From assembly GCF_023159225.1 (NCBI RefSeq), contig NC_063168.1, positions 52,927,398 to 52,991,397 on the forward strand: a DNA stretch of 64,000 bases, given 5' to 3'. The DNA is from Perognathus longimembris pacificus. Its lineage: Eukaryota; Chordata; Mammalia; Rodentia; Heteromyidae. Position numbers and translations under genes: made by a program. The notes below the pieces were generated by a model. That model searched no databases. It saw nothing but the letters and a program-made list of their open reading frames with translations, and was not told where the DNA came from. Numbering within the stretch: position 1 is the stretch's first letter; each line of letters begins with the position of its first letter. Positions 1 to 11,530 of the stretch are shown here, piece after piece.

Positions 1-495
1 TTGATGGCAGCAAGAATTTGGTTGCCTTGGGAATGAGCTTAGTGAGAACTGGCAGGACACATGGCAAGGAGGTGAAGCAAACACTTCCTTCCGAAAGTTG
101 TTCTGTGAAGAACGAGAAAGGGCTTGTGTCTGGTAAGGCTTTGACATCGAAGGGTAGGAAAGAAGGCATTTGAACACACCTGACTGTTCATGGAGATTAC
201 CCAACAGGGAGGGAGACATTTATCATGCACTAGAGAGAGGAAGTAAGTGCAGGAGGCAAGTCCTTTGGGAGGATAAAGGGACAATGTCCAAAGCACCAGG
301 GGAGAGACCAGTGTTTAATGAAATGGGCGTGTTTGCTCTGCAGGTCTTTGATGTATGTAATATACTAAGACTCCAAGCACACATGCAGTGGGTAATGGTA
401 AGTACTTGCTATTATCATTACAAGTGTCAAGTTTCTCAAAAAACCAAAGAGAAGAACTGCTGGCTGGCTCAACTCATTGATCATTAGGTCAGGTC

Positions 496-745
496 TTTTC
501 TTTTTTTGTGTGTCAGTCCCGAGGCTTGAACTCAGGGCTTGGGCACTGTCCCAGCCTTGATATGTCCCAGGCTCAAGGTGATCACTCTATCACTATGAAT
601 CACAGCTCCACTGCTAGCTATTTGGTAGTTAATTGGAATTAAATGTCTCATGGACTTTCCTGCCTGGGCTGGCTTTGAACCATGATCCTCAGATCTTAGC
701 CTCTTGAGTAGCTGGGATTACAGGCATGAGCCATGGGTGCCCAAG
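496..745 (-). mobile_element. B1-Geo composite SINE
   Basis: On the minus strand this holds a 7SL/B1-like left half (core GTAATCCTAGCTACTCAGGA, here diverged) followed by TCTCCAATTAA-type linker and the right module with TGGCTCAAGTGG-like and GAGTTCAAGCC-like blocks, ending in the A-rich tail at the low-coordinate side. This is an old, diverged copy; the same two-part layout recurs more than a dozen times in the window. Confidence 0.75.
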
Positions 746-1041
746 CTAAGCAGTTAACATGATGCAATGACAGAAGCCCACCCTTCAGTCTTACTATCCC
801 ACTCAAAACATACTCCTTCACTGGGGCATGGGTGTGTTATACTTGAGAAAGAGAAATACCCTAGTAATGCACCAATGATAACCATAACTGTCTTGAAATT
901 GAGTTTGCCATTTCCTTTTTCAATGGATGGTGTTTGGTTATTAATAATGCAATCGAGAACTCCTGAATGGGGCAGTCAGGGGGTTGGAGAAGATGTAGAA
1001 AACCACAACCTCAATGCCTCTACTTAAAAAAAATATCTTTA

Positions 1042-1256
1042 GGGGCTGGGGATATAGCCTAGTGGCAAGAGTGCCTGCCTCGGATACACGAGGCCCTAGG
1101 TTCGATTCCCCAGCACCACATATACAGAAAACGGCCAGAAGCGGCGCTGTGGCTCAAGTGGCAGAGTGCTAGCCTTGAGCGGGAAGAAGCCAGGGACAGT
1201 ACTCAGGCCCTGAGTCCAAGGCCCAGGACTGGCCAAAAAAAAAAAAAAAAAAAAAA
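1042..1256 (+). mobile_element. IDL-Geo composite SINE, young copy
   Basis: Left half: tRNA-Ala/ID-like, with GGGGCTGGGGATATAGCCTA and B-box-like GGTTCGATTCCCC. Right half: the Geo module from GCCAGAAGCGGCGCTGTGGC to CCAGGACTGGCC, then a 22-nt A tail. It is nearly identical to the copies at 6862, 31393 and 31622, so recent. The flanks share an A-rich ATCTTTA motif (about 1033-1041 and 1264-1279), an imperfect target duplication. Confidence 0.9.
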
Positions 1257-2221
1257 GAAGTGTTAAAAAAAAATCTTTAAGTAGTTTAACAAAGCAGTTT
1301 AAGAATATAGTGCTTCTTGATTAATGCCACCCCTTAAAGCCTCTACTCTTAGGCAATCAAGATGAAAACCAGCCTCACCATGGAGATGCAGAGTCAGAGT
1401 CATCATTTCACTGGCCCCTGTCGGGAAGACCTTGTCATGGACTTGGCTAGCAGCCCAAGAGAACCCCAGTTAGCTCTGTGGTCCTGAATGTACGGTATTT
1501 AGGTGGGGAACACAGGACGTTATGTGAAACGTGATGTTTTGGCCGTTAGACCTCAGAGTAAGGTGATGTGACTTGCCAAAGAAGCTGATGAAGATAATGC
1601 ATATGCTCTCAAAAAGCATTGTTAAAAGGTAGAATTTTTACAGAAACACACAAGTCTTCTCCGCTTGAATGAACAAAAAGCAACTTGGCCCAATATAAAT
1701 TTAGAATGAAACTCAAAGTAGTTGCCAACACCAGAAACCAACTTTCATAGGTTAGTGTGGAAAAATAATTTATGAAAAGAATGTCCATTTAGATAGGAGT
1801 AAATAAACAGTGATGGAGTCATAGAATGAAACATGTGATAATGAAAAAAAGAATAAGCCATCAGTATATAGAATAGGATGAATATATCTCACAGGCATAA
1901 TATTGGGTAGAGAAACAAAACAGTATGCTCTGAGTCCATTTATACAAAGCTCAGGAACAGGCCCAACTCTCTGGTGCTTATGTCAGGGTAGTGGTTGGCA
2001 GCTGGGGACAGGAGAGCTGAGAAGGACCTGGAAAGATGTGCAGGAATTTACAGTGGACATACCTCCATGTTTATCCATGTGATCACAAATGGAACGATTT
2101 TTTCCCCTCAAATAGCAGTTCTTTTAAAGTTCTTTTTATTTTCTGGTAGCATGACTTGAACTCAGGGCTCTGTCCTTGCTCAGCTGATGCTCTACCACTC
2201 AAATCATGCTTCTAACCCAAC

Positions 2222-2431
2222 TTTTTTTTTTTTTTTTTGGCCAGTCCTGGGGCTTGGACTCAGGGCCTGAGCACTGTCCCTGGCTTCTTCTTGCTCAAGG
2301 CTAGCACTCTGCCACTTGAGCCACAGCGCCACTTCTGGCCATTTTCTGTATATGTGGTGCTGGGGAATCGAACCTAGGGCCTCATGTATACGAGGCAAGC
2401 ACTCTTGCCACTAGGCCATATCCCCAGCCCC
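2222..2431 (-). mobile_element. IDL-Geo SINE, first of a same-site pair
   Basis: Complete left and right halves on the minus strand, tail as poly-T at 2222-2238. It sits directly beside a second copy (2436-2637). TAACCCAAC occurs before this copy (2213-2221) and after the second one (2639-2647), with a partial CCAAC at the junction (2431-2435). Confidence 0.88.
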
Positions 2432-2435
2432 CAAC

Positions 2436-2637
2436 TTTTTTTTTGGCCAGTCCTGAGCCTTGGACTCAGGGCCTGAGCACTGTCCCTGGCTTCTTTTTGC
2501 TCAAGGCTAGCACTCTGCCACTTGAGCCACAGCACCATTTCTGGCCGTTTTCTGTATATGTGGTGCTGGGGGATTGAACCCAGGGCTTCATGTATATGAG
2601 GCAAGCACTCTTGCCACTAGGCTATATTCCCAGCCCC
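2436..2637 (-). mobile_element. IDL-Geo SINE, second of a same-site pair
   Basis: A complete copy with a short tail (2436-2443). It differs from its neighbour at several scattered bases, so the pair looks like two insertions rather than a fresh tandem duplication. Confidence 0.88.
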
Positions 2638-2669
2638 ATAACCCAACTTTTTTTTCATGGACATTTTTC

Positions 2670-2772
2670 TTTTCTTTTTTTTTTTTTGCCCAGACTAGCT
2701 TTAAACTTTGATCCTCAAGTCTCATAATCTTGGCTAGCTCAGATTACAGGCAGGAGCCACACATGCCTGGCT
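2670..2772 (-). mobile_element. B1-like SINE monomer
   Basis: On the minus strand: GCCAGGCATGTG..., diverged TAATC and AGCTAG blocks and TTTAAAGC..., ending in poly-T at about 2670-2687. No Geo module follows. Confidence 0.6.
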
Positions 2773-3235
2773 TCTTCTTAAATTATTTAAGGATGCTGAG
2801 AAAGCAATTCCTCATGGCTGCTTCTAAGCTAACTTTTTAAAAAGTCCAAATTAAAAGCAGTAATACTTTTTCTCCAGACACTGACCACATACCAGAGGGT
2901 GTGGGAGGGAATCCATGAATCCTGCCAGGAGACAATACTTTCAATATATGAGGTGAAATTCCATTTAGAAAAGGTTTACCACAATTTCCCTTTCCTCTGG
3001 AGCCCTACCTCACCTCATACTTTTTTCTCCCACTCAGCTCAAGGGTGTTGTATTGTTAAAAAAAATCTATCTCCTTAAAACCTTTAACCTAAATAAATAG
3101 AACATTGCTACTTTCAAGAGAAATATGAGTTTTGGATATTTTCCCCAATGGATCTAGGCTCTTTAGGATTTTAACAATGATAAAGTCTTCAAATGTTTGT
3201 GAGCATGTTCCTGCTTTTATCATTTAATATTGTTG

Positions 3236-3430
3236 TTTGCCAGTCCTGGGGCTTGGACTCAGGACCTGAGCACTGTCCCTGGCTTCTTTTTGCTCAAGGT
3301 TAGCACACTCTGCCACTTGAGCCACAGCACTACTTTTGGCTATTTCTATATATGTGGTGCTGAGGAATTGAACCTGGGGCTTCATGTATACAAGGCAAGC
3401 ATTTTATCACCAGGCAATCTTCCCAGCCCC
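3236..3430 (-). mobile_element. IDL-Geo SINE, older member of a same-site pair
   Basis: Diverged copy (for example an extra AC in the CACACTCTGCC stretch). CATTTAATATTGTTGTTT precedes it (3221-3238), and a near-identical CATTTAATGTTGTTGTTT follows (3433-3450). Confidence 0.85.
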
Positions 3431-3453
3431 AGCATTTAATGTTGTTGTTTTTT

Positions 3454-3657
3454 GTTTTTTTTTTGGCCAGTCCTGGGCCTTGGACTCAGGGCCTGAGCAC
3501 TGTCCCTGGCTTCTTCCCGCTCAAGGCTAGCACTCTGCCACTTGAGCCACAGCGCCGCTTCTGGCCATTTTCTGTATATGTGGTGCTGGGGAATCGAACC
3601 TAGGGCCTCAGGTATACCGAGGCAGGCACTCTTGCCACTAGGCTATATCCCCAGCCC
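3454..3657 (-). mobile_element. IDL-Geo SINE, younger member of a same-site pair
   Basis: Carries the young-subfamily features CTTCCCGCTCAAGG and GCGCCGCTTCTGGCC. It is followed by a third copy of the target string, CATTTAATGTT (3660-3670). Confidence 0.88.
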
Positions 3658-3670
3658 ACCATTTAATGTT

Positions 3671-6450
3671 TTTTTTAAATTACCAGGTGCCTCATGCCAT
3701 CCAGTTGATGCTTGGTTCTGTGGTTGACACGCAGCTGGATCAGGCTGGTTTGCTGGGTTTCTGTGTCAGGATTAGAAGAATGTACCAAGACACCCAGTTT
3801 CTTTCTTTCTAAAACAATTAAAAAAAAGAAAACCCAAAACTTTCCTATGAAAAAGTTCAAACATACTCAATGATAGGAAAAAGAGTATATAATGTATTCC
3901 AAGTATCAATTCCTCAAATTCCAAAAGTATCAAAAATTTTCCTGTTTGAATTCATCAATTCATTTTTTACCCTTCATCCCTACATCCCAGAATCAGGTCA
4001 TTTCACCTCTCTATGTCTGTGTGTTCACTGCTAAGAATATGAACATTTGATTATGCAATCATAATATTATCATCACCCTTATCAAAGTTAACAGCAAATC
4101 AATTGGTATCTACTACTACATAGCTCATATTAAAATGTCCCTCATTGTCCTCAACGTGTTGCCATAGAGTTGGTAAGAATCTAATCACAGTCATACATTT
4201 TATTACACTGTTCAGTGTTTAAGAAGAAAGGTAGGGTTTAGAAAGCCAAAAACTCTGAAGCAGGCGAACATTGTGAGCTGGAAGAAAGAGTTCCAAGAAG
4301 AGTTGCCTGTATAATGATTGCCCAGAAATGCCCACCCTGCCTGGAATAGTTTTAACTGCTATTTTGCTGCTAGACAGTGCCTCTGCATAGACAGGAATTT
4401 GGGGATCCTAGAATTTGCTCTATTTATGAGTTATTCTATCTCCCCAGCTCCTTCTTACTCTGGTAAACATGATAGATCACCTTCTTATGACCCAAAAGGA
4501 ATTTGGAGGCTCCCAAAGCTGACATTGTCAAGGCGGTGGCTGGAAAACTAGTATAAAATTAGTTCTCCTTATTTCCCCAGACATGCTATTTGTAATCTTG
4601 ATCCTTTTACCACTACTCTATTCTCAACAAAGTAGATGTTATGTTGGACAGTTTTTAAGCTTATTATGAGGTGATACTAATGGCTTTTAGGATTTGCTAA
4701 TCAGACTAGAACATATGTCAGCAACGTCTGGTGTTAATAATTTTGTCAAAATAAATTCAAATGCATTCTTTTTCAAATATTGTATAACTACTCATTCATT
4801 AGTATTTCACCACCTTGTGATTCCTGGTGAAAGATGGGTCTAATTCAAAAGATTCACTTCAGATATATAGCTATATATAGGTATATTATAGATATATATA
4901 TATCTGATATCATATATATTGCTTTAGAAACAAAGGTAATTGGCAATGAACATGATAGGGAGTTTCTGTCAATGTACAGTGGAAATAATCATGGCTGAAT
5001 CTTCCACTCCCTCCTACAGCTCTTCCCACAGACTTCACAAATACCTATTTTCTTTCCCCCTATCCAACAGCAAGTCCTCCAGGCTTCTAATCACCAACCC
5101 AGTGAGATCTTTCCTTGCTGGAAATTTCATAAAGCAAAATTCCCCAGGGAGTTTCAATAGCAATGCTCAGGAAGCCAAAAACCCCACTAGCTCTTTGGCC
5201 TGACTCAAAGGCCAGCTGTAGCATAGCCTCCCACACCCTATACTCCTTGCCCATTCACGGTTCAGTAGCAAGATTGTTCTTCCAGTCCACTGTTGGGAAC
5301 TCTTGGGAATGAGGGTGATTTACATGGGGGCGAAGAAAATGTTTGTCACACCCATTGTCCTCATTAGGTCCCATGTTTCTTTCACACTCTGTAGTTGCAA
5401 ATTGTGTTCTGTTGCTAGAATATATATTTTTTTATTTGCTCAGTGACCCTGAGAGGTATAGGATGTAGGCTATTTTTCACAGTTTTATAGATAAGTAGAC
5501 TGAGCCCTGTTCAAGTTCCTACACTTAGCAGCACTAGAAATAGAGTACTGATTGATCTTTCTGTTTAGTTCAGGGCTTTTTTGTCTTCCCTAGGAGGCCT
5601 CTGAATACATTTGATCTGCAGACAGTATTTGAATCTTAACTGGTGAACCCAGCTCATTGGTGGGCAAAATGAAAATTCCTCTATCTCTGGAGTACTTACA
5701 TGTCTCTGGGAAGGAGAAGGCAGCCACCTTTGCCTTGAATGATCCAGTCCTCTTACCTTAGTTCTGTCAAGTTGTCATTTTCTGTGTGCATACTGACATG
5801 AAAATGATGGAAATTACTGTTTTAAAAGAAAGATTAAAATGTTCTCTCCACTGAGCTTTATGTCTGAAAACCAATAAACAATGTGGCTATGGAAAGTTAG
5901 GCCTATCAATTTTAAGTAGAAAATAAAATTTCATTTTCTATTGTTCAATGACATTTAAAAATTTATATCCCCCAACCCATCCAACTGCCTTTTGTAGCCT
6001 CCAGTGTGGCCCAAAGTGCTATTTGAATACTTTTTTTTTTTTAAACCAAACCTTTATGGTCACTTTTATGGGAGAACTTCTTGTTCCTTTCCCCTCCATC
6101 CTCCTATAGAGTAATTAATCTCCATTTCTCTCAGCCCCTCATATATTTAGGCCAGATTTTTTTTACTTCCCCTATACTTCATGGTATTAGTTCTGAAATG
6201 AAATGAGTCAGTCTCATTGCATGGAGTAAGTTCTTTGTTTATACTTCAAATTGGATTACCTCACATCATTACTCTCACTTGGGCTGTTATGAAAAAGTTC
6301 TCTTCCCTCTGTGGGTTTTGTTTTTATTAGGTTTTCAGTTTTGCTGTTCTTGATTCGGGTCCAAAAGCCAATTAATGGAAACATGACTTCAGGCAAAATT
6401 CAGTGGTTCCTTCTCCCCTACCGCCCCCACCCCGCACCCCCCCCAAAAAA
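3671..6450. other. Intergenic sequence, no gene recognised
   Basis: AT-rich unique-looking sequence with no ORF that resembles a protein. It holds an AT dinucleotide tract (4863-4920). A short stretch near 5440-5530 resembles an ancient MIR/L2 remnant (ACAGTTTTATAGATAAGTAG), too decayed to place firmly. Confidence 0.6.
4863..4920. repeat. AT-rich simple repeat
   Basis: Imperfect TATATA/GATATA repeats, able to form cruciform or slipped structures. Confidence 0.8.
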
Positions 6451-6452
6451 AA

Positions 6453-6667
6453 AAAATCCTAGAGCTTGAACTCAGAGGTTGGGCGCTGTCCCTAAGCTGT
6501 TTTTGCTCAAGGCTCGTGCTCTACCCCTTGAGCCACAGCTCCACTTCTGGCTTATTGGTGATTAATTAATTGGACGTAAGAGTCTTTGTAAGCTTTCTTC
6601 TGAACTGAAACCCTCAGATTTCAGCCTCCTGAGCAGCTAGCACTACAGGGTCACTAGCACCTGGCTT
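6453..6667 (-). mobile_element. B1-Geo composite SINE
   Basis: Geo module (TTGAGCCACAGCTCCACTTC on the plus strand) and B1-like half (CAGCCTCCTGAGCAGCTAGC) in minus orientation. An unusual CCCCACCCCGCACCCCCCCC run lies at the tail side just before it. Confidence 0.75.
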
Positions 6668-6861
6668 CAGTGTTCATTTTAATGACTATTGCATCCTTCT
6701 TCCTTCTAGTTTGGCTTCTTAACACTCCATTTTAACACAGCTTGGTTCCTACACCAAAGTCTCCTATTTCTCTTCACTTAATGAATTCCCAGTCAATTCA
6801 CACTAAGGTATCTGAGCATGATTTTCACACTGGCCTTTTTCATGTAACCAAAAGCCCACTG

Positions 6862-7066
6862 GGGGCTGGGGATATAGCCTAGTGGCAAGAGTGCCTGCCT
6901 CGGATACACGAGGCCCTAGGTTCGATTCCCCAGCACCACATATACAGAAAACGGCCAGAAGCGGCGCTGTGGCTCAAGTGGCAGAGGCTAGCCTTGAGCG
7001 GGAAGAAGCCAGGGACAGTGCTCAGGCCCTGAGTCCAAGGCCCAGGACTGGCCAAAAAAAAAAAAA
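6862..7066 (+). mobile_element. IDL-Geo SINE, young copy with clean target duplication
   Basis: Near-identical to the 1042 copy except for a 2-base loss in GGCAGAGGCTAGCC (the TG of GAGTGCTAG). The target duplication AAAGCCCACTGG lies at 6851-6862 and 7067-7078. Confidence 0.92.
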
Positions 7067-7078
7067 AAAGCCCACTGG

Positions 7079-8430
7079 TATACTTGATGTATATATTTAT
7101 CATGCATATCACTTTTCATGTGTATCATGCATCAACATGTATATCATGCTTCACATCATGTCCGAAACATCCAGTGTCTCTCAACAAGTACCTCTGGTTT
7201 CTTCCATGTGGGCTCTCTTTTCATACAGACTCTCCCTCCCTTGAAACTTCCAGAAACTCCAGACTCACATGTTAATAGTCACAAGTCCAGATAACTCTAT
7301 TGATGTTCTCAAAGTCTAGAATTAATTCTGACTGGCTTGATTTGATTCCTAAATGCACCTTTGAGCAAATTCTTTGGCTGAGTGGCAGATGTGGTTATAT
7401 CTTGTGATGGATTTATTGCATAGTGACTAGAGGGGGATAAGAACTGTTCCCTAAAGCACAATCAGGTGCTGGGAATGTACAAAGTAAATGTCCACTCCAA
7501 TCAGTAATGGAAATTGAGATGGTTTGGGTTTTAAATCTCCTCTTCCTCCCCAATGTTTCGGAGGCATTGTGCACAGAAAAGTATAATTGGCTCCATGAGA
7601 TGGACTATCTTGGGAGGTCATTGGGAATGTGCTTTATTAGGGGATCGAAGGACCCTGATCTTGCTCCTTTGGTTTTTACTGCTTCCCTGTCATGAAGAGG
7701 GTTGTTTTGCTCAGCTGGACATTCCTATCACACTCTGATCTTTATCACAGGCTCCCAACAATGGACTTAATTGGCTCTAGACTGAACACAACTGTAAGTT
7801 GCCATAAGCCTCATTATTAGTTAATTATCTTAGGTAAAGTTACAGTAATGGAAAGCTAGTGCCAATGGTCCATAAAGAAGGTGTTCATACAACTCACCTT
7901 GAGGTGGGAGAAGAAAGGTGTGCGATCACTCACTGTATGTGTCAACTGGCCTAGGTTGACATATAAAATTGGAAAGGTGATAAAGCATGTCTTCTGGGTG
8001 TCTAAGAAGATGTTTCTAGAATATAATCATAGCATTTGAGTTAGGAGACTGAGTAAAGAAGATTGAATGGACACAACTAATGCACTATGAGCTCAAACAG
8101 AACCAAAAGAAGGAAAGGTGAGTTTGCTGTCTGTGGTTGAGTTGGGACATCCATTTTCTCCTCTTCTGGGATATCAAAGCTCCTGTTTCTTGGGACTTCA
8201 AACTCTAGGACTTATACAATGATGGTTAAATTTCCACAGATGCGAAAATTAGAAAGCTAATTAGTATGACTGGCACCAAGATGTCAGACCCAAATGACCC
8301 AAACTAGAAGATTACATTTAACTTATCACCATTCAATGAGTTTTTTTATTGGCACTATGGAAGCTTCTTGTTTGTTAGGTAGGTTCCATATCCTCCAAAC
8401 CATACCTTGAGCACTTTTTGTTCTATTTAT
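7079..8430. other. Intergenic sequence, no gene recognised
   Basis: Unique-looking sequence. Short ORFs here lack codon bias or recognisable motifs. I see no repeat I can name. Confidence 0.5.
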
Positions 8431-8433
8431 TTT

Positions 8434-8520
8434 CGAGATAGGGTATTGCTTTTTCCCATAATCCTATTTACATTTCCTCCTGTAACTGGGATGGCAGGTA
8501 CATGTCACCATACCCAGCTT
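8434..8520 (-). mobile_element. B1-like SINE fragment
   Basis: Decayed B1-type sequence in minus orientation (GAGATAGGGTATTG at one end; CATACCCAGCT at the other). Confidence 0.45.
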
Positions 8521-9460
8521 TTTTTTGTTCAAATGGGATCTCATGAAGTTCAGAAAAAGTGAGAGAGGAGAAAAGAGGGCACACGTGAAGGATATGGACA
8601 TTCACTTCTCAATGTTCCAGGACCAAGACATGGTGAAGAAAGCTGGAACCCAAAGTTCCCATGTTTGGAATCTAAATATAGAATGGAGAGGCTGGTTCGC
8701 AAAAGCCTGTCAGAGCCCAGGAAAAGAGAAGCAAAGGTGTAAGAGTGAAAAGATCAACAAGAGGCTGATGGAAATGTGATAAAATACAGAAAAGAAAATC
8801 CAGGCCTCCAGATGTTTCCAGATTTGGGCAATGTCAGCCCCAGTCAGAGCAATAGCAGCTGTGAAGTCAAGTGAGCACAGCAGCTATGCGTGACTCTGAA
8901 GCTAGGCACGTCATGACTCATCTACACACTTCCTCATTGTGTCCATGAGCACATTTCATCCTCTTGTCGGCGTGCTGTGTTGTGTGATGCTGGGATTTTC
9001 ACAGAGAAGGAGTGTAGGACTGCACTCAACGTATGGAAGTGGGTGCTGATTTTTTTCTAATTGCCCTTTGGTTCTGTAAGAGGCTGCTTCAGGTAGAAAA
9101 TGTCTGGCCCTCTGAGAACCACTGGAGTTGTAATTTTGGAATCTGCATGTTAAAAACCAATGTCTCCTATTTGATCTGTGCATGGATTCTGTAGTTGGAT
9201 GTCACCAGGCTGTGCTTTCCCTCCTACTCCCATCCCTACACTGATGTTTTGCAACACGTTTACAAAAGAAGAGAGCCTCTGTGGAGGGAAAAGCATTTGT
9301 AGTTCAGATTTATGAATCTGATCATCAGAGCTGGTCATATGTGAGGCCATAGAAGGCAGGGAGGACCCCTGATCAATAGGGAAAGGGAATATGGATTGAT
9401 GACTTACAACTTGATATCTGGGTCCACCAGTTCAATACAAATGGCACACTTTAAGTAAAG

Positions 9461-9513
9461 TGTGTGTGTGCGTGTGTTCGTGTGTTTATGTGTGTGTGCA
9501 CATGCATGTGTGT
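9461..9513. repeat. TG-rich simple repeat
   Basis: Interrupted TGTGTG/CGTGTG tract, able to form Z-DNA. Confidence 0.75.
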
Positions 9514-9724
9514 ACTGAAAGAATCTAAAGCCAGGAGATATAGTGTTATTCTGAGCATCTCAAGTCTAACCCAGCACCTTCATCTTAGGTAAGCAGCAAC
9601 AGGATAGGGCTAGAACACACTGGGAGGTGAATATAGGCAGTCCTTGCTTTGGCATGAATGTAAGTGGGATCAAATGTTACTTTTCTGCCTTTAACAATTG
9701 AAGTCATATTTAATATTTCATTTA

Positions 9725-10000
9725 AAAGAGACTAGGTGCAGTAGCACATGCCTATAATCCAAGCTATTTGGGAGGCAAATAGAGAAGATCATGGATAGAA
9801 TGGAGAAAAAGTTATCAAGACCTTCCTATCTCAACAAATGAGCCTAATGTGATAGCATATGCTTGTGATCCCAGCTATATGGGGGACATTGCTAGGAGGA
9901 TCAAAGTCTGGGCCAGTGTAGGCCAAAAGCCATGAGACCTTATCTGGAAAATAACTAAAGAAAAAAGGGCTGGAGGTATAGACCCTGTTGACGTGTGTAG
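9725..10000 (+). mobile_element. Two B1-like monomers followed by an ID-like fragment
   Basis: The first monomer runs from GACTAGGTGCAGTAGCACAT with CCTATAATCC. A second begins near 9840 (GCCTAATGTGATAGCATATG, TGTGATCCCAGC). After an A-rich linker comes GGGCTGGAGGTATAGACC, an ID start. The composite 7SL-7SL-tRNA layout differs from the B1-Geo SINEs and is more diverged, so probably older. Confidence 0.55.
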
Positions 10001-10002
10001 TT

Positions 10003-10052
10003 ACAAATACATACATATGTATGTATACATAGATATGTATATATGATATGAT
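10003..10052. repeat. TATG/ATAC-type simple repeat
   Basis: Imperfect ACATATGTATGT units, largely self-complementary. Confidence 0.7.
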
Positions 10053-10870
10053 TAGATGATTGATTGCACGTGTGTGTGATTGCTTTCTTACAGTTCAGGG
10101 TCTTCATCTTGGGAGAGCCCATTGCTGTACAAGCGCAGAGCTGAAGGAGGAAGACTAAGGAGATGAACTCAGTGTTCTGTCATGAACCCATTCCTGAGAT
10201 TCAGCCTTAATAGAGTCATAGGAGGGCCTTCATGGCCTAATCACCTATTAAAACTCCAAATGACATACATTTGATCTTCTAATCCAGCCAGTGGAAAATT
10301 TGGGAGTCATTATTGCATGGAATTTAGTAGATACAGTACAAAACCCTTTTATGAGTCTTAAACTGTTGTGGTGACATATTAACAGCTATTATCAGTTATG
10401 CGAACAGGCTTGAGGACTGTTGACAGTAACTGGCATTCCTAGTGCTGTGTTGGCCCTGTTCCTAACAAATAATCTCAGCAACTGAGACATGTGCTAATTA
10501 GAAGAGAATGATTTCCATAGCTTTTTGACCCATGCATACCACAGAAATAAAAAGTTGGAGAAGTTGCTAAAACACTACTTGGAAACCTCAAGGAAGAGTC
10601 AAGATGAACACAAACTTGATGCTGGCCTAAGAATTTTCTTCTTGAAGATATCTCACAGTAGGGCGAGTTTTCTCCATAGTTCTTTCTCCTACAGTGTTGA
10701 GTCTGCAATGCCTAGCCCTTGGCCAAAAGAATCAGATTGATCATTGTCCTTTGGTCCCTTACTGTTTCACTCATTCTGACTCCCAGAAGCTCAGAGTTTT
10801 GAAACTAGGCAGTTAGAAGAAAGATACAATGGAGGCATAGAAGATTGTGGGTAACGTCAGGAAAACGTTC
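10053..10870. other. Intergenic sequence, no gene recognised
   Basis: Unique-looking; ORFs on both strands here are short and overlap each other without a recognisable protein. Confidence 0.5.
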
Positions 10871-10874
10871 TGAA

Positions 10875-11005
10875 TTCGTGGTTCTCAAATGTAGCTGCCC
10901 CTTGGAGTTAATTGGAAGCCTTAAGAAATATTGGTGCCTGGATCCACCCTCAAAAGACATGGGGTATGGCCTGGATGTCAGGATATTATCAAGATTACTG
11001 AGGGT
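10875..11005. mobile_element. MER5-like DNA transposon remnant
   Basis: The stretch from GTGGTTCTCAAATGTAGC through GGTGCCTGGATCCACCC resembles the nonautonomous hAT-Charlie MER5 consensus as I know it (TGGTTCTCAAAC... then GGGCCCCACCC). Assignment is by eye. Confidence 0.5.
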
Positions 11006-11099
11006 CAAAATTATGATGGAGATTCTTTTTTTTAAAGTTGTTTGCCATTAACCCAGGTGAGAGGGAGAATGGTTACTTCTTATCTGGCAAGATTCCCTA

Positions 11100-11365
11100 A
11101 TTGTAGCATTTCTAAACTTCAGATAAACAGTAGAGTCACATGTGGAGATTCTTAAAAAATATAAATGTAATGTGAGGATCACACTTTCATTAAATTAACT
11201 AAGGACATTTGAGAGGGGGCATTGAACAGAGGTTTTTCCTATGAGCCAGAGCCAAGAGCAATGTTTTTCTAATTTTCATTGCAGATGGGAATTACCCGGT
11301 AGAATTATTAGAAATATCCACACATGTACCTTAACCCTTAATGCTGAAGCTTGAGAATTTATTCT
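11100..11365. mobile_element. Further MER5-like remnants
   Basis: Two decayed pieces (near 11105-11200 and 11255-11360; AAACTTCAGATAAACAGTAG, GCTTGAGAATTT) share the same wording as the 10.9-kb remnant. Confidence 0.3.
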
Positions 11366-11370
11366 ATTAT

Positions 11371-11422
11371 CTATGTATCATCTATCTATCTAACTAACTA
11401 CTGTCATCTATCTATCATCTGT
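11371..11422. repeat. TATC/TAAC tetranucleotide repeat
   Basis: Interrupted TCTATCTATC and TAACTAAC units. Confidence 0.65.
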
Positions 11423-11530
11423 TTTTGAGACAGAATGCCACCATGTAGTTCACGCTTTCTGGAACTCACTTGATTCTCCTACCTCAGTCTCCTGAGTACT
11501 GAGATTACAGGGATGCGTCCCATGCCTAAC
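11423..11530 (-). mobile_element. B1-like SINE
   Basis: Minus-strand B1: on the plus strand TTTTTGAGACAGAATGCCAC, CCTCAGTCTCCTGAGTACTG and GATTACAGGGATGCG. Confidence 0.65.

Noticed and set aside
6882..7112. ORFs with repeated wording such as IQKTARSGAVAQVAE and LYMWCWGIEPRAS
   Set aside because: They are translations of IDL-Geo SINEs and recur at every copy.
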